DNA of 64,000 nucleotides from GCA-2731375 sp964344935. GTDB taxonomy: Bacteria > Pseudomonadota > Alphaproteobacteria > GCA-2731375. This document shows, piece by piece, positions 16,339-24,534 of this stretch. The stretch's first letter is position 1. Each line of letters starts with the position of its first letter. The position numbers were made by a program, and so were the translations under genes. The notes beneath the pieces are model-generated. The model did not search any database. It was given only the letters and a program-made list of their open reading frames with translations, and was not told where the DNA came from. The DNA lies in the NCBI GenBank assembly GCA_964344935.1, contig CAYFPL010000002.1, positions 496,001-560,000 of the forward strand, written 5' to 3'.

Positions 16339-16356
16339 CTGTGATCGGTGTCACAG
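16339..16356. promoter_or_regulatory. CRP/FNR-type palindrome upstream of the RTX gene
   Basis: CTGTGATCGGTGTCACAG contains TGTGA-N6-TCACA, the classical CRP-family half-sites and spacing, with perfect 6-bp arms. It lies 86 nt before the chosen GTG start of the RTX gene. Confidence 0.5.
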
Positions 16357-16441
16357 ACAACGGGACAGCAGGATGCAACAGTAAAGTTGAGAGTATTTGA
16401 GTAGGGGGATGGCTTTTGCCATCCGCTGGAGGGACGGCAAA

Positions 16442-17083
16442 GTGGCCACGAAACCCAAAAACAATAATGGTAATGGGATCGGTTCCGGCGGTAGTGCGGA
16501 TGGCAGCGGCGATCCGCACGACGACACTTTCTTGGACGACCACATCACAAATCAACATGGCAACGGCGACGGCAGCGGGGGCCATTTTCACGGCAGCCAC
16601 GCGCATGGCGATACGCCAGGAGATACGGGCGAAGGACACGGCCACAGCAGCCACAACCACGGCAATGACCATGACCACGGCGGCCACGATCATGGCGACC
16701 ACGATCACGGCGGCCACGATCACGGCGATCACGATCACGGCGGCGATGGTCACGATGACCATGACGACCACAATCATGGCGGCGGAGTACATCTGGAAGG
16801 CACCCGCGGCAATGATGTTCTGAACGGCACTACCTGGGCCGACACCATAAACGGCGGCGCCGGCCACGACCAAATCAATGGCGGGCTGGGCGACGACGTC
16901 ATCGACGGCGGCAAGGGCAATGACAGCCTATTCGGCGACGGCGGCGACGACACCATCGTCGGCGGCAAGGGCAAAGACACCATCGACGGCGGCGAAGGTA
17001 ATGATCTGCTCGATGGTTATGGCGAAGAAGAGATCGCGGAGATGATGACTGATGGCGTCAGCCTGGACGGCCGCGCTGGTTAG
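16442..17083 (+). CDS. His/Asp-rich protein with RTX (hemolysin-type) calcium-binding repeats
   Basis: 213 residues from the GTG at 16442, chosen because GGAGG (16428-16432) lies 9 nt upstream. ATG 16409 and TTG 16397 are in frame but poorly placed. Residues ~40-115 are extremely His/Asp/Gly-rich with repeated HDHGGHDHGDHDHGG units, a probable Zn/Ni/Cu/Co-binding region. Residues ~118-195 contain RTX nonapeptides (GTRGNDVLNG, GGAGHDQING, GGLGDDVIDGG, GGKGNDSLFG, GDGGDDTIVGG, GGEGNDLLDG) that bind Ca2+ and usually occur in type I-secreted proteins. No enzymatic domain and no classical signal peptide are seen. It is convergent with the next gene, with a 4-nt overlap of stops. Confidence 0.8.
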   Translation: MATKPKNNNGNGIGSGGSADGSGDPHDDTFLDDHITNQHGNGDGSGGHFHGSHAHGDTPGDTGEGHGHSSHNHGNDHDHGGHDHGDHDHGGHDHGDHDHGGDGHDDHDDHNHGGGVHLEGTRGNDVLNGTTWADTINGGAGHDQINGGLGDDVIDGGKGNDSLFGDGGDDTIVGGKGKDTIDGGEGNDLLDGYGEEEIAEMMTDGVSLDGRAG

Positions 17084-18039
17084 CCCAGACCCGTCGGTAC
17101 CACTTCGCAGCCTGGCGCCTCCGCTTCGTCATCCAGCATCCTTGCGGGGAAGCCAGGCGCGGTAACATCCATCCCGCAAGCGTCTTCCAGCCGTTTGATG
17201 ATGTTGGGCGACCATTCGCGGGCGCCATAACGGTCCATACCGTCATGGAAGATATCGATTAGTTTCGGCGAAATCTCCAACGGCACTTTTGCGCGGTCCG
17301 CGACGGCCTGAAACAGGCCAATGTCCTTGACCACAAGGTCCATGGTGAAATTGATATCGCGAGAACCGTTCAGAATGACCTGGCTCTCGGTCTCGTGCAC
17401 AAAGGAATTGCCCGAGGAGATCTTGATCGCCTCGTAGGTAGTGTTGAGGTCCATACCGGCAGCCTTTGACGTCACCAGCGCCTCACAAAGGGTCACAAGA
17501 TTGGCAGTTGCCAAATAATTGGTAACCACCTTCAGGATCGAGGCCGAACCCAGCTCCCCGGTATGCAGGATGCGCCGGCCCATGGCGGTCAGCACAGGTA
17601 GCGCCCGCTCGAACGTCGCCCTTGCGCCGCCGCAGAAGATGGCGATGTTGCCCGTCGCAGCGCGGTGACAGCCGCCAGAGACGGGGCAGTCGATGGCTTC
17701 GGCGCCCCGATCCGCCACTAAGTCACCTAGGCGCTTGACCTCCGCCTCGTCCGTTGTGGACATCTCGGCCCAGATCTTGCCCCTGGATAGACCAGCGAGG
17801 ACGCCGTCCTCCGCCTCCAGGACCGCCGCCGAGGCCGCCAGGCTGGGCAGGCAGGTGATGACCATGTCGCAGGCTGCCGCCATCTCTTGCGGCGTCTCAG
17901 CCCATTCGGCGCCCTTGTCGAGAAATGGCGCAGCCACATTTCGATCCATGTCACGGACCATCAGTTGGAAGCCGTTGCGTAGGATGCTGCCCGCCAGTTT
18001 TCCTCCCACATTACCCAATCCGATGAATCCGACTTTCAT
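17080..18039 (-). CDS. 3-hydroxyisobutyrate dehydrogenase-family NAD(P)-dependent oxidoreductase
   Basis: 319 residues. An N-terminal Rossmann domain starts MKVGFIGLGNVGGKLAGSI (GLGNVG instead of the common GLGNMG), followed by the family motif DCPVSGG and the C-terminal all-helical domain. The catalytic-type Lys lies in GSASILKVVTNYL. Members oxidise beta-hydroxyacids such as 3-hydroxyisobutyrate, tartronate semialdehyde or related compounds. The start has AGGAG 7 nt upstream. A fragment of an aldehyde dehydrogenase gene ends just upstream, so the gene may once have formed a semialdehyde-converting pair. Confidence 0.88.
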   Translation of the reverse strand: MKVGFIGLGNVGGKLAGSILRNGFQLMVRDMDRNVAAPFLDKGAEWAETPQEMAAACDMVITCLPSLAASAAVLEAEDGVLAGLSRGKIWAEMSTTDEAEVKRLGDLVADRGAEAIDCPVSGGCHRAATGNIAIFCGGARATFERALPVLTAMGRRILHTGELGSASILKVVTNYLATANLVTLCEALVTSKAAGMDLNTTYEAIKISSGNSFVHETESQVILNGSRDINFTMDLVVKDIGLFQAVADRAKVPLEISPKLIDIFHDGMDRYGAREWSPNIIKRLEDACGMDVTAPGFPARMLDDEAEAPGCEVVPTGLG

Positions 18040-18049
18040 ATGCTGGCTC

Positions 18050-18172
18050 CTAAGACGTGATGGTTTTCAAATTGCGATGATCCCTCAGGCCGTAGACGCC
18101 GTTTTCGCGCCCGCCGCCTGACGGTTCCATACCGCCGAATGGCGCATCACAGGCATAAACCGCACCATAGGG
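18050..18172 (-). pseudogene. Remnant of an aldehyde dehydrogenase C-terminus
   Basis: In the minus-strand frame ending at TAG 18050-18052 the sequence reads DAPFGGMEPSGGGRENGVYG followed by LRDHRNLKTITS. That is a recognisable aldehyde dehydrogenase C-terminus (PFGG-x3-SG-x-GRE-x-G motif). An in-frame TGA sits directly upstream (18173-18175) and the rest of the ~480-residue enzyme is missing, so this is a 5'-deleted relic. It ends 11 nt before the hydroxyacid dehydrogenase start. Confidence 0.75.
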
Positions 18173-18286
18173 TCAGGCACTGTCCGACCGACGTCTCGAC
18201 CTAACTGGGGGATGCCGCCATTGCTGACTGTACGACGCCATGAATTTAGAAATGCCACGCATCCGTACCCGGATGAGCGGCCTCGC

Positions 18287-19615
18287 TTAGGCGACCGAAT
18301 GCCAGGCGCCGTCCAAACCTAGATACTCCGCACCGTCGTTACGGTAGAAGCCCGCCGCCCCCGCATCGCGCAGCACCTGAAGCATTTTCGGAACCGCCTG
18401 GCCGTCGGCTTCCAACCGGGCGATGATGCGGTCCGGGCCTAGGTCGTCGAGCAGTTCGAATGGTCCCCGACGCCAGCCGAAACCCCAACGGATCGCGTTG
18501 TCGATATTGACTACGTCGTCGCTGATCTGGGGGATCAGATCGGCGGCGTAGAGCAATGTCCCACCCATGACCTGCCACGCGAAGCGGCCCAGCGGGCTGT
18601 CATCGAACATCAGGCCGTCGGCGCTCAGTTGACCATCGGGAAGTTCCACATCGCTGGTCTCGCGCCAATCGCCGGAAGCTATGTCGAAAGTTTCCTTCAG
18701 GCGCTCGCCATCGTCGGTCTTGCTCATGCGATAGAAGCCGGCACCCGCCTTGCGGCCGATCTGGCCTCGGGCCAGCATTTCCTGGGCGGCCTGTGGGAAC
18801 TTGGCATAGGCATGACCCACATCGCCCGCCGGCAGGTTCTCCCGAAGGTTGGCTGCGACCAGGTCCATGACGTCCAGGCCGATGAGGTCCAATAGACCGA
18901 ACAAACCGGTGGGCGGCACGCCGACGGGTTTGGATAGGGCGGCATCGATCTGTTCCATGGAACAGCCGGCATCGAGCGCCGCTTGAGCTTGGTTCAAACC
19001 GTTGAGCAGCCAGAAACAGCCGATGCGGTTGGCGATGAAATTTACCGTATCCTTGGCGAACACCACGCCCTTGCCCATTTCGTTCTCCAGGAACGCGGAC
19101 AGGCAGTCCATGACCTCATCCTCGGTGTCGACGCCGGGGATCAGTTCGACCAGCTTCATGACCAGGACGGGGTTGAAGAAATGCGTCACGGCAATGTCGC
19201 GGGCCAGCCTGGAAGGTAGGCCTTCGGTGATCTTGGCCAGCATGATACCGGAGGTATTCGTGGCCACGATTGAGCCGTCACTGCGCAGGGCCTCCACCTT
19301 TTCGAAGAAGTCCCGCTTGACCGCGATATCCTCGATGATGGCCTCGACGATCCAGTCATGGCCGGCGATCTTGTCCAAGTCGTCTTCGAAATTGCCAACC
19401 GTAATCCGCGCTAGGGCGTCATCATCCTTCAGCATGGGCTGGCGGCCACCCTGCATGCGTTCCAGGGCGGCGCTGGCAACGGCGTTGCGGTCGCCGTCAT
19501 CCGAGGCCAGGTCCAAAAACAGGACCGGCAGACCGATATTGGCGCACAGGGCGGCGATGCCCGAACCCATAGTACCAGTGCCGCATATCGCGACGGATTT
19601 GATCTGCCGTGCCAT
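18287..19615 (-). CDS. 3-hydroxyacyl-CoA dehydrogenase
   Basis: 442 residues. The NAD-binding domain begins MARQIKSVAICGTGTMGSGIA with the GxGxxG motif, and the HADH signature region is THFFNPV and MKLVELIPG. Two C-terminal HADH-type helical domains follow (~195-300 and ~330-430), a longer layout than the single-domain enzyme. It oxidises 3-hydroxyacyl-CoA in fatty or aromatic acid beta-oxidation. No hydratase domain is fused. It lies 4 nt after the stop-proximal end of the gapR gene in the same orientation, though the functions are not obviously related. Confidence 0.9.
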   Translation of the reverse strand: MARQIKSVAICGTGTMGSGIAALCANIGLPVLFLDLASDDGDRNAVASAALERMQGGRQPMLKDDDALARITVGNFEDDLDKIAGHDWIVEAIIEDIAVKRDFFEKVEALRSDGSIVATNTSGIMLAKITEGLPSRLARDIAVTHFFNPVLVMKLVELIPGVDTEDEVMDCLSAFLENEMGKGVVFAKDTVNFIANRIGCFWLLNGLNQAQAALDAGCSMEQIDAALSKPVGVPPTGLFGLLDLIGLDVMDLVAANLRENLPAGDVGHAYAKFPQAAQEMLARGQIGRKAGAGFYRMSKTDDGERLKETFDIASGDWRETSDVELPDGQLSADGLMFDDSPLGRFAWQVMGGTLLYAADLIPQISDDVVNIDNAIRWGFGWRRGPFELLDDLGPDRIIARLEADGQAVPKMLQVLRDAGAAGFYRNDGAEYLGLDGAWHSVA

Positions 19616-19619
19616 GGTC

Positions 19620-19865
19620 CTACTCCATTCCTAGGGCATGTTTATAAGTGTCGATCAGGGCTTCCATTTCCTGCTGGTCGGCGCTGTCCATCTTCCTCAG
19701 CTTGATGATCTGGCGCATGATCTTGGGATCGAACCCGACGGCCTTGGCCTCGGCATAGACTTCCCGCACGTCCGAGGCGAGCGCTGCCTTTTCCTCTTCC
19801 AAACGCTCGATCCGTTCGATCAACTGACGCAACCGATCCGCCGCGATACCACCCACTTCAACCAT
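19620..19865 (-). CDS. gapR: GapR-family (DUF2312) DNA-binding protein
   Basis: 81 residues matching the DUF2312/GapR family: a coiled-coil helix LRQLIERIERLEEEKAALASDVREV followed by AEAKAVGFDPKIMRQIIKLRKMD, the hallmark segment. In Caulobacter this nucleoid protein binds overtwisted AT-rich DNA and helps topoisomerases during replication. It is largely confined to Alphaproteobacteria, which supports the taxonomic reading of this window. Confidence 0.93.
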   Translation of the reverse strand: MVEVGGIAADRLRQLIERIERLEEEKAALASDVREVYAEAKAVGFDPKIMRQIIKLRKMDSADQQEMEALIDTYKHALGME

Positions 19866-19944
19866 GCAAGAACACTCCCTGACTCAGAAATTATCGTTGA
19901 ACCGCGCGGACCATAAACAAGGCCAGGCAGGGACGCAATGAATG

Positions 19945-21219
19945 CTATTCCGCCGCGTTGACGGCAGGATTTCGCGGGTCCTGGGTCCAGTTCATATAGG
20001 GTTTGCCATTGTCGACAGGCACCATTTCGATGCAACCATCGACCGGACAAACATGGGCGCACAGATTGCAGCCGACGCATTCGGCATCGATGGTTTCAAA
20101 GCGGCGGTCGGGGCCGGTGCCCGTGACCCGAATGGCCTGATGGGCCGTATCCTCGCAGGCGATATGGCATAGACCGCACTTGATGCACTTGTCCTGATCG
20201 ATGCGGGCAAGAAGTTCCGCATTGATATTCAGGTCCTGCCAATCGACGAAGTTTGGGATGGCGGCGCCGTGGAAGTCGGACAGACGGGCATAGCCCTTGC
20301 TATCCATCCAGTTGTTCAGGCCGTCGATCATGTCATCAATAATCTTGAAACCGTAATGCATGACCCCGGTGCAGACCTGTATGGAGTGGGAGCCAAGGGC
20401 GATGAACTCGGCGGCGTCATGCCAGGTCTCGATACCGCCGATGCCGGATATGTCCATACCTGCGCATTCGGTATCGCGGGCGATTTGGGCCACCAGGTTC
20501 AGGGCGATGGGCTTGACCGCCGGCCCGCAATAGCCGCCATGACTGCCTTTCCCGTCCACCGTCGGGGTGGGCGCCATAATATCCAAATCCACCGACATGA
20601 TGGAATTGACCGTATTGATCAGCGACACAGCATCGGCGCCCGCCGCCTTGGCCGCCCGCGCCGGCGCCAGGATGTTGGTGACGTTGGGGGTCAGCTTCAC
20701 GAACACCGGCATCCGGGTCATGGATTTGCACCATCGCGTCACCATTTCCACATATTCCGGCACCTGACCCACCGCCGAGCCCATGCCCCGCTCCGACATG
20801 CCATGGGGACAGCCGAAGTTCAGCTCAACACCGTCAGCGCCGGTATCCTCCACCGCGCTCAGGATCTTCTGCCATGGCGACTCCTCGCATGGCACCATGA
20901 GGGAGACGATGAGCGCCCTATCGGGCCAGTCGCGCTTGATCTCCTTGATCTCCCGCAGGTTCACATCCAACGGCCGGTCGGTGATCAGTTCGATATTATT
21001 GAAACCGGCGATGCGCTGGCCGTTCAGCGACATCGCGCCATAGCGGGATGTGGTGTTCACGATTGGCGGGTCTTCGCCAAGGGTCTTCCACACTGCACCG
21101 CCCCAGCCGGCCCTGAAGGCCCGTTCCACGTTATAGGCCTTGTCGGTAGGCGGGGCGGAGGCGAGCCAAAACGGGTTCGGCGAGGTCACGCCGGCAATTT
21201 CGCAACGCAAATCAGCCAT
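19945..21219 (-). CDS. preA: NAD-dependent dihydropyrimidine dehydrogenase, PreA subunit
   Basis: 424 residues. A dihydroorotate-dehydrogenase-like FMN barrel (~1-320) is followed by two ferredoxin-type 4Fe-4S motifs (CIKCGLCHIACED and CVGCNLCAHVCPVDGC) near the C-terminus. With PreT it reduces uracil or thymine to the dihydro form with NADH, the first step of reductive pyrimidine breakdown. It lies directly downstream of preT with a 2-nt gap. No dihydropyrimidinase or beta-ureidopropionase gene is in the window. Confidence 0.93.
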   Translation of the reverse strand: MADLRCEIAGVTSPNPFWLASAPPTDKAYNVERAFRAGWGGAVWKTLGEDPPIVNTTSRYGAMSLNGQRIAGFNNIELITDRPLDVNLREIKEIKRDWPDRALIVSLMVPCEESPWQKILSAVEDTGADGVELNFGCPHGMSERGMGSAVGQVPEYVEMVTRWCKSMTRMPVFVKLTPNVTNILAPARAAKAAGADAVSLINTVNSIMSVDLDIMAPTPTVDGKGSHGGYCGPAVKPIALNLVAQIARDTECAGMDISGIGGIETWHDAAEFIALGSHSIQVCTGVMHYGFKIIDDMIDGLNNWMDSKGYARLSDFHGAAIPNFVDWQDLNINAELLARIDQDKCIKCGLCHIACEDTAHQAIRVTGTGPDRRFETIDAECVGCNLCAHVCPVDGCIEMVPVDNGKPYMNWTQDPRNPAVNAAE

Positions 21220-21221
21220 AA

Positions 21222-22559
21222 TCAGCTCCCCAAATTCTTTAGATACTCGTCAATGGCGCGGGCGGCGGTTTTGCCGTCCTGCACTGCCTGCACCGTCAAA
21301 TCCTCGCCGGCAACGCAGTCGCCACCGGCCCAGACGTCTGGCAGCGAAGTCTGGCCGTTTTTATCGACGGCAATCCGCCCGATTTTGAGTTCGGGACTAT
21401 CGTCACCGAAGGGCACGAAAGACTGGCCTACGGCCTTGAACACCATATCGCTGGGAATGGTCTGCTCACCCCCTGCATCGATCATGTTGCCGTCCCCGTC
21501 CAGCGCCACGCCCTGGAACACGGCCGCGGCAACATGGCCATCGCCTTGCAGGCGCAGAGGCCGCAGCCAATGCTTGATACGCACGCCGCTTGTCTGGGCG
21601 AATTCCTGTTCGTGGCCGGTGGCTCCCATCTGTTCAGGACCGCGACGGTAAACCATGGTGACATCGTCAGCGCCCAAAAGCTTCGTCTGCACGGCGATGT
21701 CGATGGCCGTGTTGCCGCCGCCGATCACGACCACCCGCCGACCCACAGCCAGCGACGTCAGATCCTCGGCCTGACGCAGTGCCGCGATGAAGTCGACGGC
21801 GTTCTGAACCCCATCCAAATCCTCGCCAGGCACCCCAAGTTCCCTCACCCCGGTTTGGCCTAGGCCCAGGAATACAGCGTCGTGGCCCTGACGCAACTGG
21901 CTCAATGTGACGTCACGGCCCAAGGCATGGTTGTAACGAACATCGATCCCGCCGATGGCCGTAATGAAGTCGATTTCCGTTTGGGCATAGTTATTGGGCA
22001 CTTTGTAGGCGGCAATCCCGAATTCGTTCAGGCCGCCAGGCTTGGCCTGCGCTTCGAACACGGTGACGTCGTGGCCAAGGCGGGCCAAAGCATGGGCACA
22101 GGCCAGACCGGCCGGCCCGGCGCCAACAATGGCAATTGATTTCCCGCTCGCCTCAGCTCTGGCAAAGGGATGCGGCGCCCCAGGGTCCAAATGATCAGTG
22201 GCATGGCGTTGCAACAGCCCGATGGATACAGGACGATCGCCCGGGCCGTTGCGCACGCAATCGCCCTGGCAGAGCACCTCCGTGGGGCAGACGCGGGCGC
22301 AACTGCCTCCAAAAATATTCTCCCGCAGAATGGTCATGGCGGCGCCGGAAATATTATTCGTGGCGATGGCGCGGATGAAACCGGGAATGTCGATACCCGT
22401 CGGGCAGGCGGCGATGCACGGCGCATCAAAACAGAAATAGCAGCGGTTTGCTTCCGCCAGGGCTCCCGCCGCATCAAAGGGCCGGTGCACATCGGCGAAG
22501 TTCTCCGCCAGAATTTCGCTACTCAATCGGCCAGCCTGGATATCCACGCTTTCAGACAT
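21222..22559 (-). CDS. preT: NAD-dependent dihydropyrimidine dehydrogenase, PreT subunit
   Basis: 445 residues resembling the glutamate synthase small subunit. The N-terminal Cys-rich region is CYFCFDAPCIAACPTGIDIP with a further group CARVCPTEVLCQGDC. An FAD motif (IAIVGAGPAGLACAHAL) and a second NAD motif (VVVIGGGNTAID) follow. It passes electrons from NADH through FAD and Fe-S clusters to PreA. The operon order preT-preA matches E. coli. Confidence 0.92.
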   Translation of the reverse strand: MSESVDIQAGRLSSEILAENFADVHRPFDAAGALAEANRCYFCFDAPCIAACPTGIDIPGFIRAIATNNISGAAMTILRENIFGGSCARVCPTEVLCQGDCVRNGPGDRPVSIGLLQRHATDHLDPGAPHPFARAEASGKSIAIVGAGPAGLACAHALARLGHDVTVFEAQAKPGGLNEFGIAAYKVPNNYAQTEIDFITAIGGIDVRYNHALGRDVTLSQLRQGHDAVFLGLGQTGVRELGVPGEDLDGVQNAVDFIAALRQAEDLTSLAVGRRVVVIGGGNTAIDIAVQTKLLGADDVTMVYRRGPEQMGATGHEQEFAQTSGVRIKHWLRPLRLQGDGHVAAAVFQGVALDGDGNMIDAGGEQTIPSDMVFKAVGQSFVPFGDDSPELKIGRIAVDKNGQTSLPDVWAGGDCVAGEDLTVQAVQDGKTAARAIDEYLKNLGS

Positions 22560-22618
22560 ACCTCAACACTGCTCCCCTCCCGTTCGCGAAGGGACCGAGT
22601 GTAACGAAAACTGCGGAA

Positions 22619-23239
22619 TTAGGCTGCTTTTTTCGCGCCGATCCTGGGTTCTTCGCCCTTCACCAGACGGCGGATGTTCTCATGGTGGCGGATGAATACC
22701 AGCAAGGTCATAGCGGCGGCCAGTTCCATCATCTGCCAGTTGCCCAGGAAATAGACATAGACCGGACCAAATAATGCGGCGACGAGCGCGGCCAGGGATG
22801 AATAGCGAAGCAAAAGCGCCACCACCAGCCAGGTCAGACAACACAAGACACCCGACGGCCAATTGATTGCGAGGATGACACCCAGGTAGGTGGCCAAACC
22901 TTTGCCGCCTTTGAATTTCAGCCAGACGGGGAAGAGATGCCCGACGAATGCCCCGCCGCCGGCCAGCACCGCCGTGTCAGGGCCGTACATATTCGCGAGC
23001 AGAACCGCCGCCGCCCCCTTGCCGCCATCAAGAATCACGGTCAGTGCGGCCAAGACCTTGCTGCCTGTACGCAGAACATTGGTGGCACCGATATTTCCGG
23101 AACCGATGGCACGAATGTCGCCATGGCCCGCCAGACGGGTCAGCACTAGGCCAAACGGGATGGAGCCCAACAGATAGCCAATTATGGCCGCCGCGAGAAA
23201 CGGCCAGGTGTATGTCAAATCGCCCATGGGTGACGGCAT
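22619..23239 (-). CDS. plsY: Glycerol-3-phosphate acyltransferase PlsY
   Basis: A 206-residue polytopic inner-membrane protein with the PlsY motifs GSIPFGLVL, the SGNIGATNVLR block and GGKGLATYLG. It transfers acyl from acyl-phosphate to glycerol-3-phosphate, the first step of phospholipid synthesis. It lies 11 nt downstream of the dihydroorotase-like gene, an arrangement (pyrB-pyrC-plsY) seen in many alphaproteobacteria. Confidence 0.95.
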   Translation of the reverse strand: MPSPMGDLTYTWPFLAAAIIGYLLGSIPFGLVLTRLAGHGDIRAIGSGNIGATNVLRTGSKVLAALTVILDGGKGAAAVLLANMYGPDTAVLAGGGAFVGHLFPVWLKFKGGKGLATYLGVILAINWPSGVLCCLTWLVVALLLRYSSLAALVAALFGPVYVYFLGNWQMMELAAAMTLLVFIRHHENIRRLVKGEEPRIGAKKAA

Positions 23240-23250
23240 AATCCAATCCC

Positions 23251-24534
23251 CTAGTCCGGGTCGGAGTATACCACTTTTCCGTCAACGATGGTACGCCAGG
23301 CACGGCCCTGTACAGGCCGGTCGTGATAGGGCGTATTCTGGGACTTGCTGTGAAAGCCGTCTTCGTCTATGCGCCAGGGCTTGTCGGGATCGAAAATCAG
23401 CAGATCCGCAGGCGCGCCGGGCGAGAGCTTGCCGCCGCGCAGCCGCAACAGCTTGGCGGGGTTGGCGGTCATGGTAGCGAGCAGGTCGATCAGACTCATA
23501 TGGCCGTTGTGATACAATTCCAAGGCCAGGGGAAGCATGGTTTCGAGGCCAATGATCCCTGTTGCCGCCAGTTCAAAAGGCAGACGCTTTGATTCCACGT
23601 CCTGGGGATCATGACCGGAACAGATGACATCGATAGTTCCGTTGGCAAGACCGGCGACCACGGCCTCCCGGTCGGCTTCGTCCCGCAAGGGCGGCGCGGT
23701 TTTGGCGAAGCTGCGGTATTCCCCCACCGCACCTTCGTTTAGCGCAAAACTATGCACCGCTGCCGAAGCCGTAACGGGCAGGCCGCGCGCCTTACCCACC
23801 GCCAACGCCTCGACCGCCTGGGCGGTTGAGAGAGACGCCGCGTGATAGCGTCCGCCTGTCATCTCGACAAGGCGCAGATCACGCTCCACCATGATAGTTT
23901 CCGCCTGTGTGGGCATCCCCGGCAGGCCCAGACGCATGGCCACTTCGCCCGCGTTCATCACGCCGCTACCTGCCAGCCTGGGTTCTTCCGGGTACTGGCA
24001 GACCAGCAAATCGAACGCGGAAGCATAGCTTAGCACCCGCCGCATGACCTGGGCGTCGGCCACGGCACGGTCCGCATCGGTGAAGGCAACCGCGTCGGCT
24101 TCCGCCAACAGGCCCAATTCGGCCATTTGTTCGCCATTGAGCCCTTTTGTGATGGCAGCCATGGGGTGGATGCGCACCACCGCTTTGTCGCGCGCCTGAC
24201 GTTTGATGTATTCCACCAGGGCCACATCATCGATCACCGGCTCTGTATTCGGCTGTACGATGATGCAGGTCACCCCGCCCGCGGCGGCCGCCTCCGAGGC
24301 GGAGGCCAGGGTTTCCTTGTGCTCAGCGCCCGGTTCACCGACAAAGACCCGCATGTCGATCAGTCCGGGACACAACACCCGACCATGACAATCCACGACT
24401 TCCGCACCATCAGGCGCCGCAAGATCCGGGCCCAGATCGGCGATCAACCCGCCCTCGGTCACCAGCGTGCCGGGGCTGTCCATGGCGCTGGCGGGATCGA
24501 TCAGGCGGGCGTTAGTGTAGGCGACGGCGTTCAT
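23251..24534 (-). CDS. Dihydroorotase-like protein lacking metal ligands (PyrC'-type)
   Basis: 427 residues with the amidohydrolase fold of class I dihydroorotase and clear family spacing. The expected metal motif DxHxH is replaced by DMRVFVGEPG. The later His of the H-x-E-D region reads LLVCQYPEEPR, while YHAASLST and SGHDPQD remain. It is therefore probably not catalytic by itself; such homologues in other bacteria act as a structural partner of aspartate transcarbamylase. It overlaps pyrB by the ATGA at 24531-24534, consistent with complex formation. An active dihydroorotase must be encoded elsewhere. Confidence 0.85.
   Translation of the reverse strand: MNAVAYTNARLIDPASAMDSPGTLVTEGGLIADLGPDLAAPDGAEVVDCHGRVLCPGLIDMRVFVGEPGAEHKETLASASEAAAAGGVTCIIVQPNTEPVIDDVALVEYIKRQARDKAVVRIHPMAAITKGLNGEQMAELGLLAEADAVAFTDADRAVADAQVMRRVLSYASAFDLLVCQYPEEPRLAGSGVMNAGEVAMRLGLPGMPTQAETIMVERDLRLVEMTGGRYHAASLSTAQAVEALAVGKARGLPVTASAAVHSFALNEGAVGEYRSFAKTAPPLRDEADREAVVAGLANGTIDVICSGHDPQDVESKRLPFELAATGIIGLETMLPLALELYHNGHMSLIDLLATMTANPAKLLRLRGGKLSPGAPADLLIFDPDKPWRIDEDGFHSKSQNTPYHDRPVQGRAWRTIVDGKVVYSDPD

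Larger units (their letters stand above)
15818..16441. other. 624-nt intergenic region with several regulatory-looking elements
   Basis: No convincing protein gene is visible between tRNA-Ser and the His-rich RTX gene. The region holds an imperfect dyad (16050-16089), a sigma-54 promoter match (16150-16165), and two palindromes (16314-16330 and 16339-16356), listed separately. Very short frames exist after the sigma-54 site (for example 24 codons from ATG 16235), but nothing supports them. A small RNA or long leader transcript is possible. Confidence 0.6.

Noticed and set aside
16660..16760. Short repeated DNA units (CACGATCACGGCGGC-like), CRISPR-like at first sight
   Set aside because: They encode the His-Asp-Gly tract of the RTX protein in frame, with no unique spacers and no cas genes.
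18173..18175. In-frame TGA before the aldehyde dehydrogenase relic, considered as another selenocysteine codon
   Set aside because: There is no aldehyde dehydrogenase sequence upstream of it, and the family has no Sec there. It is an ordinary stop beside a deleted gene.
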